A stretch of 64,000 nt of DNA. Source: Watersipora subatra. Its lineage: Eukaryota; Bryozoa; Gymnolaemata; Cheilostomatida; Watersiporidae. The notes under the pieces were generated by a model. It saw nothing but the letters and a program-made list of their open reading frames with translations, did not search any database and had not been told where the DNA came from. The stretch covers positions 5,022,001 through 5,086,000 of the forward strand of contig NC_088708.1 of assembly GCF_963576615.1 (NCBI RefSeq). The letters run 5' to 3'. Of the stretch, positions 22,031 to 44,532 are shown one piece after another; position 1 is the stretch's first letter, and each line of letters opens with the position of its first letter. The translations under genes were made by a program, and so were the position numbers.

Positions 22031-22908
22031 TTTAGTAACTCCTTCCATTGATTATATTTACTGGTAATTATTACTACATAGCGTGCTCAGCTAATCCAAG
22101 TTTATGGCAATTTCGGTATACCACAGTAGCTTAGCGGATTCGTTGGTATTAGCCTAAGCTCTAGCAGATTTAAGCTACAACCTTGACCAAGGCCTTGGAT
22201 TTCACCTTCATGGCAGAGAACTTCTCTTGTCCCTGACTGGGTGCCTACCTCTTTTGTTACTTTAGTGGTTACCGGAGGAAGTCTGGGCCTAGAGATATGA
22301 CAGATTGCAAAATCCATGTTTAGATTTGCAACATACAACATATGATGTGGAATGCTTGTTATATATGTATATTTTAATCATCACAAACTGTAGTTCGATC
22401 ACCCTGGCTGATGAGTTTGAATACCTCTCCAACATGGCCTCTTGCTACCATTGTAGTGTTCTATTGTATAACGGAAAAGCAATGCTTATGGAAGTAACTA
22501 AAGCATCACCTCACAATGATCTGCTGGCGAATAGTCATGCTAGATTGAAATAAAGATTTGTGTCCATTAAATAAAGCCTCAGACTTTTCTTTGTAGTTTC
22601 AACTGCAGACCATTAACTCTTTCTAACTCAGCGATTCATTGGCAGACTGTTCAGTTTAGTACAAACAGGTCAGATAGCGCGGCTGGCTATAACACTCGGA
22701 TATTACTGGTAGCCATTGCCATTGATACTGTTGGCAGTGAATCACATGCTATGCATTAGATCTGACAACGATCACTGTGGATTGATAAATAGCCAGCATT
22801 ATGACATTATAATTCGTTACCACCGCGCTGACAAGTTACCAGTGATTCCATCTAAATGCAAATTTAAAATAGCGTAGTCAGTGGATGCTTTAAACAAGAC
22901 ATGAGCGA
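22031..22908. other. Intergenic between convergent genes
   Basis: No supported gene. Short frames here have no splice-site or domain support. The last part may include downstream sequence of the RNF38/44-like gene. Confidence 0.5.
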
Positions 22909-22914
22909 TTTATT
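22909..22914 (-). terminator. Candidate polyadenylation signal for the RNF38/44-like gene
   Basis: AATAAA on the minus strand, about 850 bp past the stop at 23765. It would give a 3' UTR of ordinary length; nearer weak variants cannot be excluded. Confidence 0.4.
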
Positions 22915-23764
22915 GTAGCAAAATAAAACAAAAATCACTGATTAACAATAACTATGAGGATTCAGTATACAACTCTTGTGCGCTAATAGATTTTCACAGC
23001 ATAAAATTCAAATGCTAATTTAGTTGAACAAAGAATGTGCTAGAATGTTATAAGCAACATAAAAGAAATCTTCAAAGAATTAGACTCAGAATACACTTTC
23101 ATTGCTGTTCCAGCACATATGACAATAGATATAAACACAATGGGGTTTTGTAAAAGGTAATATAGGTAAGCGGGTTATAATGAGGTAGAAAAGCCTACTG
23201 CTAGTATGTTATACAGCCTATTACATCTACATATGAATACATCGAAGAGACACATCGCCGCAGAACTTGTCTCCATCTTCATAACTTTGCAACCTTTTCA
23301 TAAGCAAGGACTAAAGTAACATATTGCAAGACTCCCTGTTAGTATGAATATCGGAAAGGAATTTTGATATAACTCTATATATTCTGGTTTTTCATTACAC
23401 TGATTGTGCTGGGTTACGGGCACAGCTCATGACAAAGGTGAACAACTAGCTATAAGAAAAGCAGCAGTCAGCTGCGCATTATATGAAAATTGAAATAATT
23501 GGATGGGAATGACTGATAAAATCGTCACTCCTCAAAAAACAAATGGCAGCAAATCAAGAGCAACTAGTGACATCATCTAACTGTACATATATCAAGTAAT
23601 TGCGCTAATACAAAGATGTACATTTGGTCTTAACGTAAAGATTAAAAATAAAAATAGAAACACCGCGAGGCATCATTGCTTTCTGATTGTTTTAAAAGTT
23701 AAGAGCAAATAAATTTTAACAAAGGCTAGAGCAGTCTACAGGTAATCAGCCAGTTGAATGCATC

Positions 23765-34201
<10,437 letters not shown>

Positions 34202-34206
34202 GATGT

Positions 34207-36459
34207 CTAAATAAAAAAAAGCTAATAGTTTATCTACACAACAGTAAATACGATGTGATCCGTAATACTATAATAGCTAGTATACCTATGAGTAATAACT
34301 AGAGTCTAAATAGGACAAATTATCTACTCACATGATTCTAGATGACTGCGAAGAGAATATTTTCAACACAAATCTTTTGTCAAAACAAACCTCTGAAAAT
34401 GAGAATTTGTTAAGGAATGAGCCTAAACTTTCTCGACTATCTTAGCTATCTATATTCATTGTTGAGGAGCTGCCATTAATGCAATACTGGAATTGCAGTT
34501 ACTTCAGTATGTATGTACTGGCCTAGCAGCAAACTATTCACTTATGGAATGATTATGTTACATCTGGAAGATATAAACAAACTACCCTCCGCCATATTAC
34601 AAATTTGAAACTCACGAAACTGTTGCAGCATGACGTTACTATTGGGATTCTATTAATCATTACTGTACTTACTGTCATCTAGTGTCAGCCATTACTATTT
34701 ACCACTAGTAAGTGGGCTCTCTACTGGCGCTTACTACCTACTGTAGGAGTAGTAGGGCTATTCCATCAACTGCACCAACCGTTATTTAGTACCATCTATA
34801 ATATTGCTATCAAATATCAGGTGTCGCCTAGTACCACTAGTCATTTACTGCTACCTACTTTCGCTTAGCATCCGCTAACATGAAGTACCATCTACTACCA
34901 CCTAGTACCCCATACAGCTACTTAGAGCCATTTACTACCAGCAACTGTTACCTAGTGCCATTTATGGCAATTTACTGTCACCTCAACCATCTAGCACATT
35001 TCGTGCCAGTTTCACTTACTTAGTGGAATTAACTGCCACCTAGTTACATGGACAGCCGTTAAATATCATGTCATTTGCTACCACTTACAACTACACCATA
35101 TCAAACAATTGAAAATAATTTTCCAATCATTGGTCCAAAGGAAGCTGTTGTGTCTCACACAAACTGTATTGCTATGGCTGGACAAAATCTTTTATTCGTA
35201 TTCATCACATGAATGCATCTATAATCATAACTACTGATTTTAGGTGGCATTCTCTTCTGCTTGTTAAAGTATATGTTAACTACATAACACTTATGAGTGT
35301 CACTAGAGCAAAAAGTATTAAGACATACTTGCAGATTTATGTTATGTAGCGCAAGTAGACAGTTGTGTTAGAGTGGTAGTCAGTGCAGATACATATGAAT
35401 TCTTATGATCGTTATAATGGAGAGACAAAGCCTAACGTCTGGTGAGCCCTGTACGCTCAGTACTGGCAGAAAATTATGAAACAGCTATTGAAAAGACACT
35501 TCTGGTTCATTTAAGCGTGATTATAGATGCAGACGTTGTAAAACAACGGCCATCTATTTAAGCTGTCATCAACTTTTAGAGATATTTTTTTACCGAAATT
35601 AGGTTTAGAAAAATAATCACAACAGCGTTTGTGGATAAAAATGAAATAGGATTGAAGAAGCAGGCTATATATGCACCATGGCTAACAGACAGTATTCATA
35701 AAAAATATAGCGAGCCTATAATTAACATATATTTAGTTCACCATGTTGTTACATAAGGAACAGCCAAAACTCTAGCTGGTTAATCATCATTTCAACAGTT
35801 GGGTGAAGCGGCCGAAGCAATTCTCGGCAATGACCTTCATTTACGTAGCCTTTGACAAACAACAAGCTGATCAAGTAATGCTTGTTTTCCGAACCTAGTT
35901 TTTAATGTAAATGGTCATGGGCAAATAATTTATTTTTATATTGTTGAGTTTGCGTTAACCCCTCCCCGTGTCAAACATTGTAGAAATACGGCTATTGATA
36001 CCTTGGCTATATGAACAGAAAATTGTTTTATGGTAGTTTATAAATTACCTATAATTGGGTAAAATTACCTATAACTGGCAGAGACCATAAAGCAGTTGCA
36101 TACCCTATAGCCCTGGTTGAAAAAATCTGAGGAAGAATCTAGTAAATCGAAAAGCCAAAAAGTAGCACTATATATAAAGATTTTTACGAGGTCAAAGACA
36201 AAACAGAAACTGGCAATCTAAGGATATGTATGTTACAAAGTAGTTTATTCATTACCTATTGTTTACATAACATCAGTATGTTATAAATTTCTGAACATTG
36301 CTGAGCCCTAGACGTGAAAGTAATTTTTAAAAAAGCTTCACTCCTTCAGAGTCTATCAACTTTTGTCAGTGATGTATAGTGTGGTCCGAATGTACAAAGC
36401 ACATCATAGTACAATGAGTCAAAATGCATCAAGCATCTCTGCACTAAATTAATTTAAAA
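34207..36459. other. Upstream flank of the RNF38/44-like gene, no gene seen
   Basis: May contain the unlocated 5' UTR exon and promoter. From about 34672 to 35060 the sequence is a degenerate tracts of ctaccacctagtacc-like words, a decayed minisatellite. The remainder shows nothing recognisable. Confidence 0.45.
34672..35060 (+). repeat. Decayed minisatellite of tactaccacctagt-like words
   Basis: Repeated short words (ttactaccac, ctagtaccac, ttactgccac) at irregular spacing of about 12-20 bp. No clean unit remains. Confidence 0.5.
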
Positions 36460-36651
36460 GTGGCCTAATGTTCCAATGTATAGTACTTTGGAATACAGTG
36501 GCACAAAGTGGCCTAATGTTCCAATGTATAGTACTTTGGAATACAGTGGCACAAAGTGGCCTAATGTTCCAATGTATAGTACTTTGGAATACAGTGGCAC
36601 AAAGTGGCCTAATGTTCCAATGTATAGTACTTTGGAATACAGTGGCACAAA
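36460..36651 (+). repeat. 48-bp tandem repeat, four near-identical units
   Basis: Units start gtggcctaatgttccaatgt. No base differs between units in the sequence read, so the array is recent. 48 is a multiple of three and no stops occur, which makes spurious frames on both strands. Confidence 0.95.
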
Positions 36652-37061
36652 GTTTGATAAGCCAAGTCAGCCAACACGATAATCAACAATCCGACAAAGA
36701 CACTTTCCATTATCTTTAACATAGCAACTGTGTGAACAATAGCCTCAGTGTCAGTTAATTCTAGTAAAACAGACAATAATCAACACTAGCAGCACATCAT
36801 TTACTTCATGATAGGCAGCACAAAATATGCGCCAGGATAAAACTGAGCATATTTATGATGTTCAATCTACCTAGGTAAAACGTTCAGAGGAGATACTCTG
36901 TCTGATTAAAGCGGGCGAGAAAATTATGTAAATTTTGGCATGCGGAACAAAAATACTGAGGCATGTGAGCAGTAACATTAACATCAAAAATTTTTACTCC
37001 ACGAACCGCTATGTCAGGGCATATGCAAAACTATGAAGGCCACGGTGGAAATTGTGGTAAG

Positions 37062-38815
37062 CAAATACATACTATAATAGTATGTATTTACTAAAGTATG
37101 GTCCATACTAAAGTATGGTCCATACTAAAGTATGGTCCATACTTTAGTCCATATGGTCCATGGTCCATACTAAAGTATGGTCCATACTAAAGTATGGTCC
37201 ATACTAAAGTATGGTCCATACTAAAGTATGGTTCATACTAAAGTATGGTCCATACTAAAGCATGGACCATACTAAAGTAAGGACCATACTAAAGTAAGGA
37301 CCATACTAAAGTATGGTCCATACTAAAGTATGGTCCATACTAAAGTAAGGACCATACTAAAGTAAGGACCATACTAAAGTATGGTCCATACTAAAGTATG
37401 GTTCATACTAAAGTATGGTTCATACTAAAGTATGGTTCATACTAAAGTATGGACCATACTAAAGTAAGGACCATACTAAAGTATGGACCATACTAAAGTA
37501 TGGACCATACTAAAGCATGGACCATACTAAAGTAAGGATCATACTAAAGTAAGGACCATACTAAAGTATGGTCCATACTAAAGTATGGTCCATACTAAAG
37601 TAAGGACCATACTAAAGTAAGGACCATACTAAAGTATGGTCCATACTAAAGTATGGTCCATACTAAAGTATGGTTCATACTAAAGTATGGACCATACTAA
37701 AGTATGGACCATACTAAAGTAAGGACCATACTAAAGTATGGTCCATACTAAAGTATGGTCCATACTAAAGTATGGTCCATACTAAAGTATGGTCCATACT
37801 AAAGTAAGGACCATACTAAAGTATGGTCCATACTAAAGTATGGTCCATACTAAAGTATGGTCCATACTAAAGTATGGTCCATACTAAAGTATGGTCCATA
37901 CTAAAGTATGGTCCATACTAAAGTATGGTCCATACTAAAGTATGGTCCATACTAAAGTATGGTCCATACTAAAGTATGGTCCATACTAAAGTATGGTTCA
38001 TACTAAAGTATGGACCATACTAAAGTAAGGACCATACTAAAGTAAGGACCATACTAAAGTAAGGACCATACTAAAGTAAGGACCATACTAAAGTAAGGAC
38101 CATACTAAAGTAAGGACCATACTAAAGTATGGTCCATACTAAAGTATGGTCCATACTAAAGTAAGGACCATACTAAAGTATGGTCCATACTAAAGTATGG
38201 TCCATACTAAAGTATGGTTCATACTAAAGTATGGACCATACTAAAGTATGGACCATACTAAAGTATGGACCATACTAAAGTAAGGACCATACTAAAGTAA
38301 GGACCATACTAAAGTATGGTCCATACTAAAGTATGGTCCATACTAAAGTATGGTCCATACTAAAGTAAGGACCATACTAAAGTATGGTCCATACTAAAGT
38401 ATGGTCCATACTAAAGTATGGTCCATACTAAAGTATGGTCCATACTAAAGTATGGTCCATACTAAAGTATGGTCCATACTAAAGTATGGTCCATACTAAA
38501 GTATGGTCCATACTAAAGTATGGTTCATACTAAAGTATGGACCATACTAAAGTAAGGACCATACTAAAGTAAGGACCATACTAAAGTAAGGACCATACTA
38601 AAGTAAGGACCATACTAAAGTATGGACCATACTAAAGTATGGTCCATACTAAAGTATGGTCCATACTAAAGTATGGTCCTTACTTTAGTATGGTCCATAC
38701 TAAAGTATGGACCATACTAAAGTATGGTCCATACTAATGTATGGTCCATACTTTAGTATGATTCATACTAAAGTATGGTCCATACTAAAGTATGGTCTTG
38801 CTACGTATAGTAGCA
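37062..38815. repeat. 17-bp palindromic minisatellite, about 100 units, bordered by hairpins
   Basis: Unit tccatactaaagtatgg is almost self-complementary (CCATACT-AA-AGTATGG). Variants tatggtcc, tatggttc, tatggacc and taaggacc recur in the same block order. Unit orientation flips near 37137-37150, 38677-38692 and 38748-38760 (ttt in place of aaa). The left edge is a palindrome, atacatactat/atagtatgtat (37064-37088); the right edge is a perfect 11-bp hairpin, ggtcttgctac/gtagcaagacc (38787-38813). Confidence 0.95.
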
Positions 38816-38889
38816 AGACCATACTTTTAATAAACATTAAACACGCAACTTGTTACAAGCAGTAAATAAAAAAGAATTTGTTCAGTCGA

Positions 38890-39060
38890 TGCAACTATAT
38901 AAATAAATCTCAGTCTGTGGTTCAGTGTGTCCAGTTATAGGATTAAAAACTTAGAATGCAAATTTCACTTTTTCCTAGATTTGATCTCTAAAACTCCAGG
39001 TAACCAGGCGAGGTCCTTACCAATTGAACTACGGGAAATGCAGTAATTCTTTTGGCGATA
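38890..39060 (-). repeat. tRNA-derived SINE, copy A
   Basis: On the minus strand a box-A-like TAGTTCAATTGG and box-B-like AGATCAAATCT are followed by a body with aactggacacactgaaccac and an AT-rich end (agatttatttatatag). The body matches the copy at 39558-39735. Confidence 0.55.
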
Positions 39061-39557
39061 TATGAGTTATGTCGGCTAAAATACTCCGTTGGCATAGCAC
39101 TTCGGATTACGCAACGCTCTAAAGGCGTGGTCACACGAGCGCCGAACCGACTTAGGTTTGGAAGTTGTTTTACTTCGGTTCGGCTATACCACATGTCACA
39201 TGGCATCCAAAGTCACTCCGCTTCCTCAATACCATACGTATGGAGACAGGACATTGTTTCATTGGTAGTTTTTATGTATTTGAGCTAAATATTTCTATTG
39301 TAAACAACAAACTTTGAGGAACAATTATTAATTATAATTACGCAGCAGATTTATCAGAAGATCATTCAGCAGCTCAAAATAAATTACTCGACCACCCCTT
39401 AAGCTTGCTTTCACGGCTATTGTTAGTAAGTTTAGCATTACCGATAACAGTGTACTCGAATTAGTCATTGGCGATGTGCCAGGCTAATGGCAAGTGGCAG
39501 GCAACTACACTAACTGCCACCAAACTGTTTTTAATACCTGTGCAACGCCAGGCATTC

Positions 39558-39735
39558 GGCTAGTGTATATATAAATCTGTGTTTGCTGTTTGTCTGTGGT
39601 GTGTCCAGCTATAGCGATAGATTAAGTTTTAGCAACAAAAAACGTGCTTTTTAATGATTTTGGACTCGGCACCTTAAATTGCCGGACTCATCTGAAGGAA
39701 GGCGAGCTAACCCATTAAGCCACACAAGTTACTTG
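39558..39735 (-). repeat. tRNA-derived SINE, copy B
   Basis: Minus-strand box A TGGCTTAATGGG fits the consensus exactly; box B is GTGCCGAGTCC. The body shares gctggacacaccacagac and the AT-rich tail (agatttatatatac) with copy A. The word cgccaggcattcggctagt at its edge recurs near 39970, hinting at a further fragment. Confidence 0.55.
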
Positions 39736-40636
39736 TGATGCAATGGATTAATCGTGTTCATAGTCATTACATCAGTTGAAATTCGCATAGCGACACGTAA
39801 CGTAACAAAAGCTATATTCACAGCTCCTATAGTAGCAAATTTAGCTATACACTAGCTTAAGTTACTCAAACTAGCCTAGCTGCTAATTTTAGAAGATATG
39901 GTGAAACTTAGCTTATGGTAACTAAATTACCTGCCACTGATTATAAATGGTTTTTTATTGCCTGTATAATGCCAGGCATTCTTCTAGTCTTAAATAAAAC
40001 ACAACCGCATTTAAAAGAACAACGGTATGGTGGTTTCAAACTTTGTACACTCATAACATCTATTTCACGCTAACTTACAATTCTAAGCACAGTCAAACCT
40101 CAATTTACGATCATTTCAATGTACGAATTTTCCAACATACAGCCCTAACATTTGAGCAAATTTCTGTCTGGATTTCTGTCTGGATTTCTGTCTGGATATG
40201 CACCACAATTGCAAACATTTAAAGTTTTAAAGACATTGTAAACTAATATATATTATACAGTTATTTTTCAACTAGTTTGGTTCAAGGGTGCTCAAATTAA
40301 ATTAAACAAGGCTCCATACCTTCTTTCTTTAGTTTTAAAATCTCGGATCACAAGAAGACGCGTGCGAGTGCTACTAGTGGTGGAAAGAAGGCAATATAGT
40401 TCCTAGAATAAGATGAGCAAATGAAAGAAAACCATGCACGAACATCTTCAGATCAATATTTAAAAACTCTTAGAAACCATTTAGTTGCCATCATAAGGAA
40501 TAAGATGAAAGTTATGTGAACAATGCCTGAAACCGCTGAAAGTGAAGAGGCTGGCTGTAATAAATATAAACAAAATGTAAAAAAATATTCGATGTAGAAA
40601 AGGTAGTGTGATTTAAAGTTCACGTAACCTAAGCCA
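39736..40636. other. Non-coding, repeat-poor stretch
   Basis: No gene seen. A three-copy ctgtctggattt 14-bp repeat lies near 40165-40196. Confidence 0.5.
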
Positions 40637-42613
40637 AACTAGCTCCATAAATCTATCAACATATTTACCTACGCAGTACGTCTTCTGAAACTAGCTCCAT
40701 AAATCTATCAACACATTTACCTACGCAGTACGTCTTCTGAAACTAGCTCCATAAATCTATCAACATATTTACCTACGCAGTACGTCTTCTGAAACTAGCT
40801 CCATAAATCTATCAACACATTTACCTACGCAGTACGTCTTCTGAAACTAGCTCCATAAATCTATCAACACATTTACCTACGCAGTACGTCTTCTGAAACT
40901 AGCTCCATAAATCTATCAACACATTTACCTACGCAGTACGTCTTCTGAAACTAGCTCCATAAATCTATCCACACATTTACCTACGCAGTACGTCTTCTGA
41001 AACTAGCTCCATAAATCTATCAACACATTTACCTACGCAGTACGTCTTCTGAAACTAGCTCCATAAATCTATCAACACATTTACCTACGCAGTACGTCTT
41101 CTGAAACTAGCTCCATAAATCTATCAACACATTTACCTACGCAGTACGTCTTCTGAAACTAGCTCCATAAATCTATCCACACATTTACCTACGCAGTACG
41201 TCTTCTGAAACTAGTTCCATAAATCTATCAACACATTTACCTACGCAGTACGTCTTCTGAAACTAGCTCCATAAATCTATCAACACATTTACCTACGCAG
41301 TACGTCTTCTGAAACTAGCTCCATAAATCTATCAACACATTTACCTACGCAGTACGTCTTCTGAAACTAGCTCCATAAATCTATCAACACATTTACCTAC
41401 GCAGTACGTCTTCTGAAACTAGCTCCATAAATCTATCCACACATTTACCTACGCAGTACGTCTTCTGAAACTAGCTCCATAAATCTATCAACACATTTAC
41501 CTACGCAGTACGTCTTCTGAAACTAGCTCCATAAATCTATCAACACATTTACCTACGCAGTACGTCTTCTGAAACTAGCTCCATAAATCTATCCACACAT
41601 TTACCTACGCAGTACGTCTTCTGAAACTAGTTCCATAAATCTATCAACACATTTACCTACGCAGTACGTCTTCTGAAACTAGCTCCATAAATCTATCAAC
41701 ACATTTACCTACGCAGTACGTCTTCTGAAACTAGCTCCATAAATCTATCAACACATTTACCTACGCAGTACGTCTTCTGAAACTAGCTCCATAAATCTAT
41801 CCACACATTTACCTACGCAGTACGTCTTCTGAAACTAGCTCCATAAATCTATCCACACATTTACCTACGCAGTACGTCTTCTGAAACTAGCTCCATAAAT
41901 CTATCCACACATTTACCTACGCAGTACGTCTTCTGAAACTAGCTCCATAAATCTATCAACACATTTACCTACGCAGTACGTCTTCTGAAACTAGCTCCAT
42001 AAATCTATCAACACATTTACCTACGCAGTACGTCTTCTGAAACTAGCTCCATAAATCTATCAACACATTTACCTACGCAGTACGTCTTCTGAAACTAGCT
42101 CCATAAATCTATCAACACATTTACCTACGCAGTACGTCTTCTGAAACTAGCTCCATAAATCTATCAACACATTTACCTACGCAGTACGTCTTCTGAAACT
42201 AGCTCCATAAATCTATCAACACATTTACCTACGCAGTACGTCTTCTGAAACTAGCTCCATAAATCTATCAACACATTTACCTACGCAGTACGTCTTCTGA
42301 AACTAGCTCCATAAATCTATCAACACATTTACCTACGCAGTACGTCTTCTGAAACTAGCTCCATAAATCTATCAACACATTTACCTACGCAGTACGTCTT
42401 CTGAAACTAGCTCCATAAATCTATCCACACATTTACCTACGCAGTACGTCTTCTGAAACTAGCTCCATAAATCTATCAACACATTTACCTACGCAGTACG
42501 TCTTCTGAAACTAGCTCCATAAATCTATCCACACATTTACCTACGCAGTACGTCTTCTGAAACTAGCTCCATAAATCTATCAACACATTTACCTACGCAG
42601 TACGTCTTCTGAA
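40637..42613 (+). repeat. 52-bp minisatellite, 38 units, very homogeneous
   Basis: Unit begins aactagctccataaatctat and ends gcagtacgtcttctga. Length divided by 52 gives 38.0. The only common variants are atcCacac for atcAacac, one or two agTtcc, and aTatt in the first units, recurring in blocks. Stops interrupt all frames. Confidence 0.97.
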
Positions 42614-43100
42614 TCTCCAAAGCTACACTTTACTTACCCGCCTTTAAGATAGGAGGACAACAACCAAAAGTTTTTTTTACTTTATTCAATTTCTTGCCTA
42701 CTATTCAGCACTTTAAATTTTAAATAGTTCTATGTGATGTATCCATTTTATTGCAATGACCTGAAGTATTTTAAAAATATTCAGCTGTAGAATAAATTAA
42801 ACGGAATATAATGTATTTTCATAAGAACTTTTGCTCAAACGCAAGAAGCAAATACAGGAGAGATTAACTTCGTGCATCAAGGTTTGACCATTTATTTTAG
42901 TCACAACAGTGAAGGTCAACAGTGAAGGTCAGTAGTAGAACTGGGAGGATGACGTTAACGCTTTACCTGCTACGCAGTACCCAACTAGGGATGCAAAAAT
43001 ATATTGCCATACATTAAACATTTCGAATAGTAACAATCTGTAAAAGAAACTATAAACTATCAAGCATAAGACTAATTATACATGTACACGAAGGCTGTCA

Positions 43101-44486
43101 GTCTTTAAAGAATAGAGAAAGCATAATATTATTATGCTTTATTAGTTATCTTGAGGTGTTGACTGATGTTCTAAAAAAAGAATCAAGGAGATTGACCCAC
43201 TAGAAGCTGAGATATAGCCAACCAAACACAGGTCTACCTAATAACAAATCAGAGGAAAACCCTTTGAAAATCCAGAGAGCTGTGACGTATGAAATCGACT
43301 TATTGGTAATATGCCGGAGTTACGTACAATGATTATTTTAGGCTATGAGATGTGAAACGCTTCTCGCGATAGTAAAGAATTTACGGGCTAGCTCTGGTTT
43401 TTCAGGAAAATTAAGCAAACATTGTGTGGTAAAGGCATTTGCCCACAACCCCTCGCCATGATTTTCCAAAACAGAACAGCAGATTTTGACTATTGTGCTT
43501 CAAATTTTAACTCGATCTCCACGGATATGCTCCGAAGATCCTCTGTTCACAAACGGCGCGTGTATAGTCTATATGTGACATCCGCGATTTGCAGTTTGTT
43601 TAGAATAAGAAATGGGAATGTGAATTTTTGTTCATTCATCATTTTTCTGTGTACCTACTGCAGCATTCAGTTGATTTTCATGATTATCGTCCCTATTAAC
43701 AGACTGTAAGTTCACTACAGCCATAATTTTAAAAAGAATAACTTGACCGTTCTGCTCTTGCTGTAAGAAAAGAAAACGATAACTTTTGATTTGATTTTTC
43801 TATTTATCTATTATCTTATCTATGATTATTTTTTATGATTAATATAATAATCATAATGCATATTATACAAAATAATAATATAACTGCCTCTAGAATAATT
43901 GATGTAACTAATATAATTTGTAGAAAATTCCAAATGATAACCGAGATTGATGATTGATTTAATTGATTCCATTTATTAGCTATAGTTGAAAAAATCTGAA
44001 TAGTGCTAAAGATGAGTCTGAGTAGGGAAGCTAAGTGGGAGAACAACAAAACTGAGCTGAACTAGCAAGATAGTGACCTAACTAACTAAAGATAGCGAAA
44101 TGTTGCGAAATAATAGATGCGTGTAATTATTTTATGCTAAAATTAATCTACACGTCAGAGGGACTGGTTTGGAATTCTCAGAGCAATGATTGTTAGGCCC
44201 AATTTGATTGTTCTATACTTCCAGTGATTAAACCAATTAAAACACCGTGATTGTTATAGGAGAGCGCATTAGTTGGCTTAATTGACCAATGGCACACAAG
44301 TCGATTTCATACGTCATATATTGATGATTACCAAAACAATTATGTTTTTGGTAGGCCTGTGTTTGGCTGGCTATATCTCAGCTTCTGGTTGGTCAATCTC
44401 CTTGATTCTTTTTTTAGAACATCAGTCAACACCTCAAGATAAATAATAAAGCATAATAATATTATGCTTTCTCTATTTTTTAAGAC
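43101..44486. mobile_element. Long-TIR DNA transposon or foldback element
   Basis: Inverted arms of about 200 bp: left GTCTTTAAAGAATAGAGAAAG, right (inverted) GTCTTAAAAAATAGAGAAAG, still matching through gaagctgagatatagcca and tgacgtatgaaatcgactt. Each arm holds a palindrome, agcataatattattatgct. No clear target duplication and no transposase frame. Confidence 0.65.
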
Positions 44487-44532
44487 CTATTTAAATAAAG
44501 AAACTCAAAGTTCAGAATGAATGGATTAATGT

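Noticed and set aside
39110-39190. ggcgtggtcacacgagc-type MITE end
   Set aside because: Only one end-like word (and a short inverted gccgaacc/ggttcggc) was found, with no second terminus or duplication.
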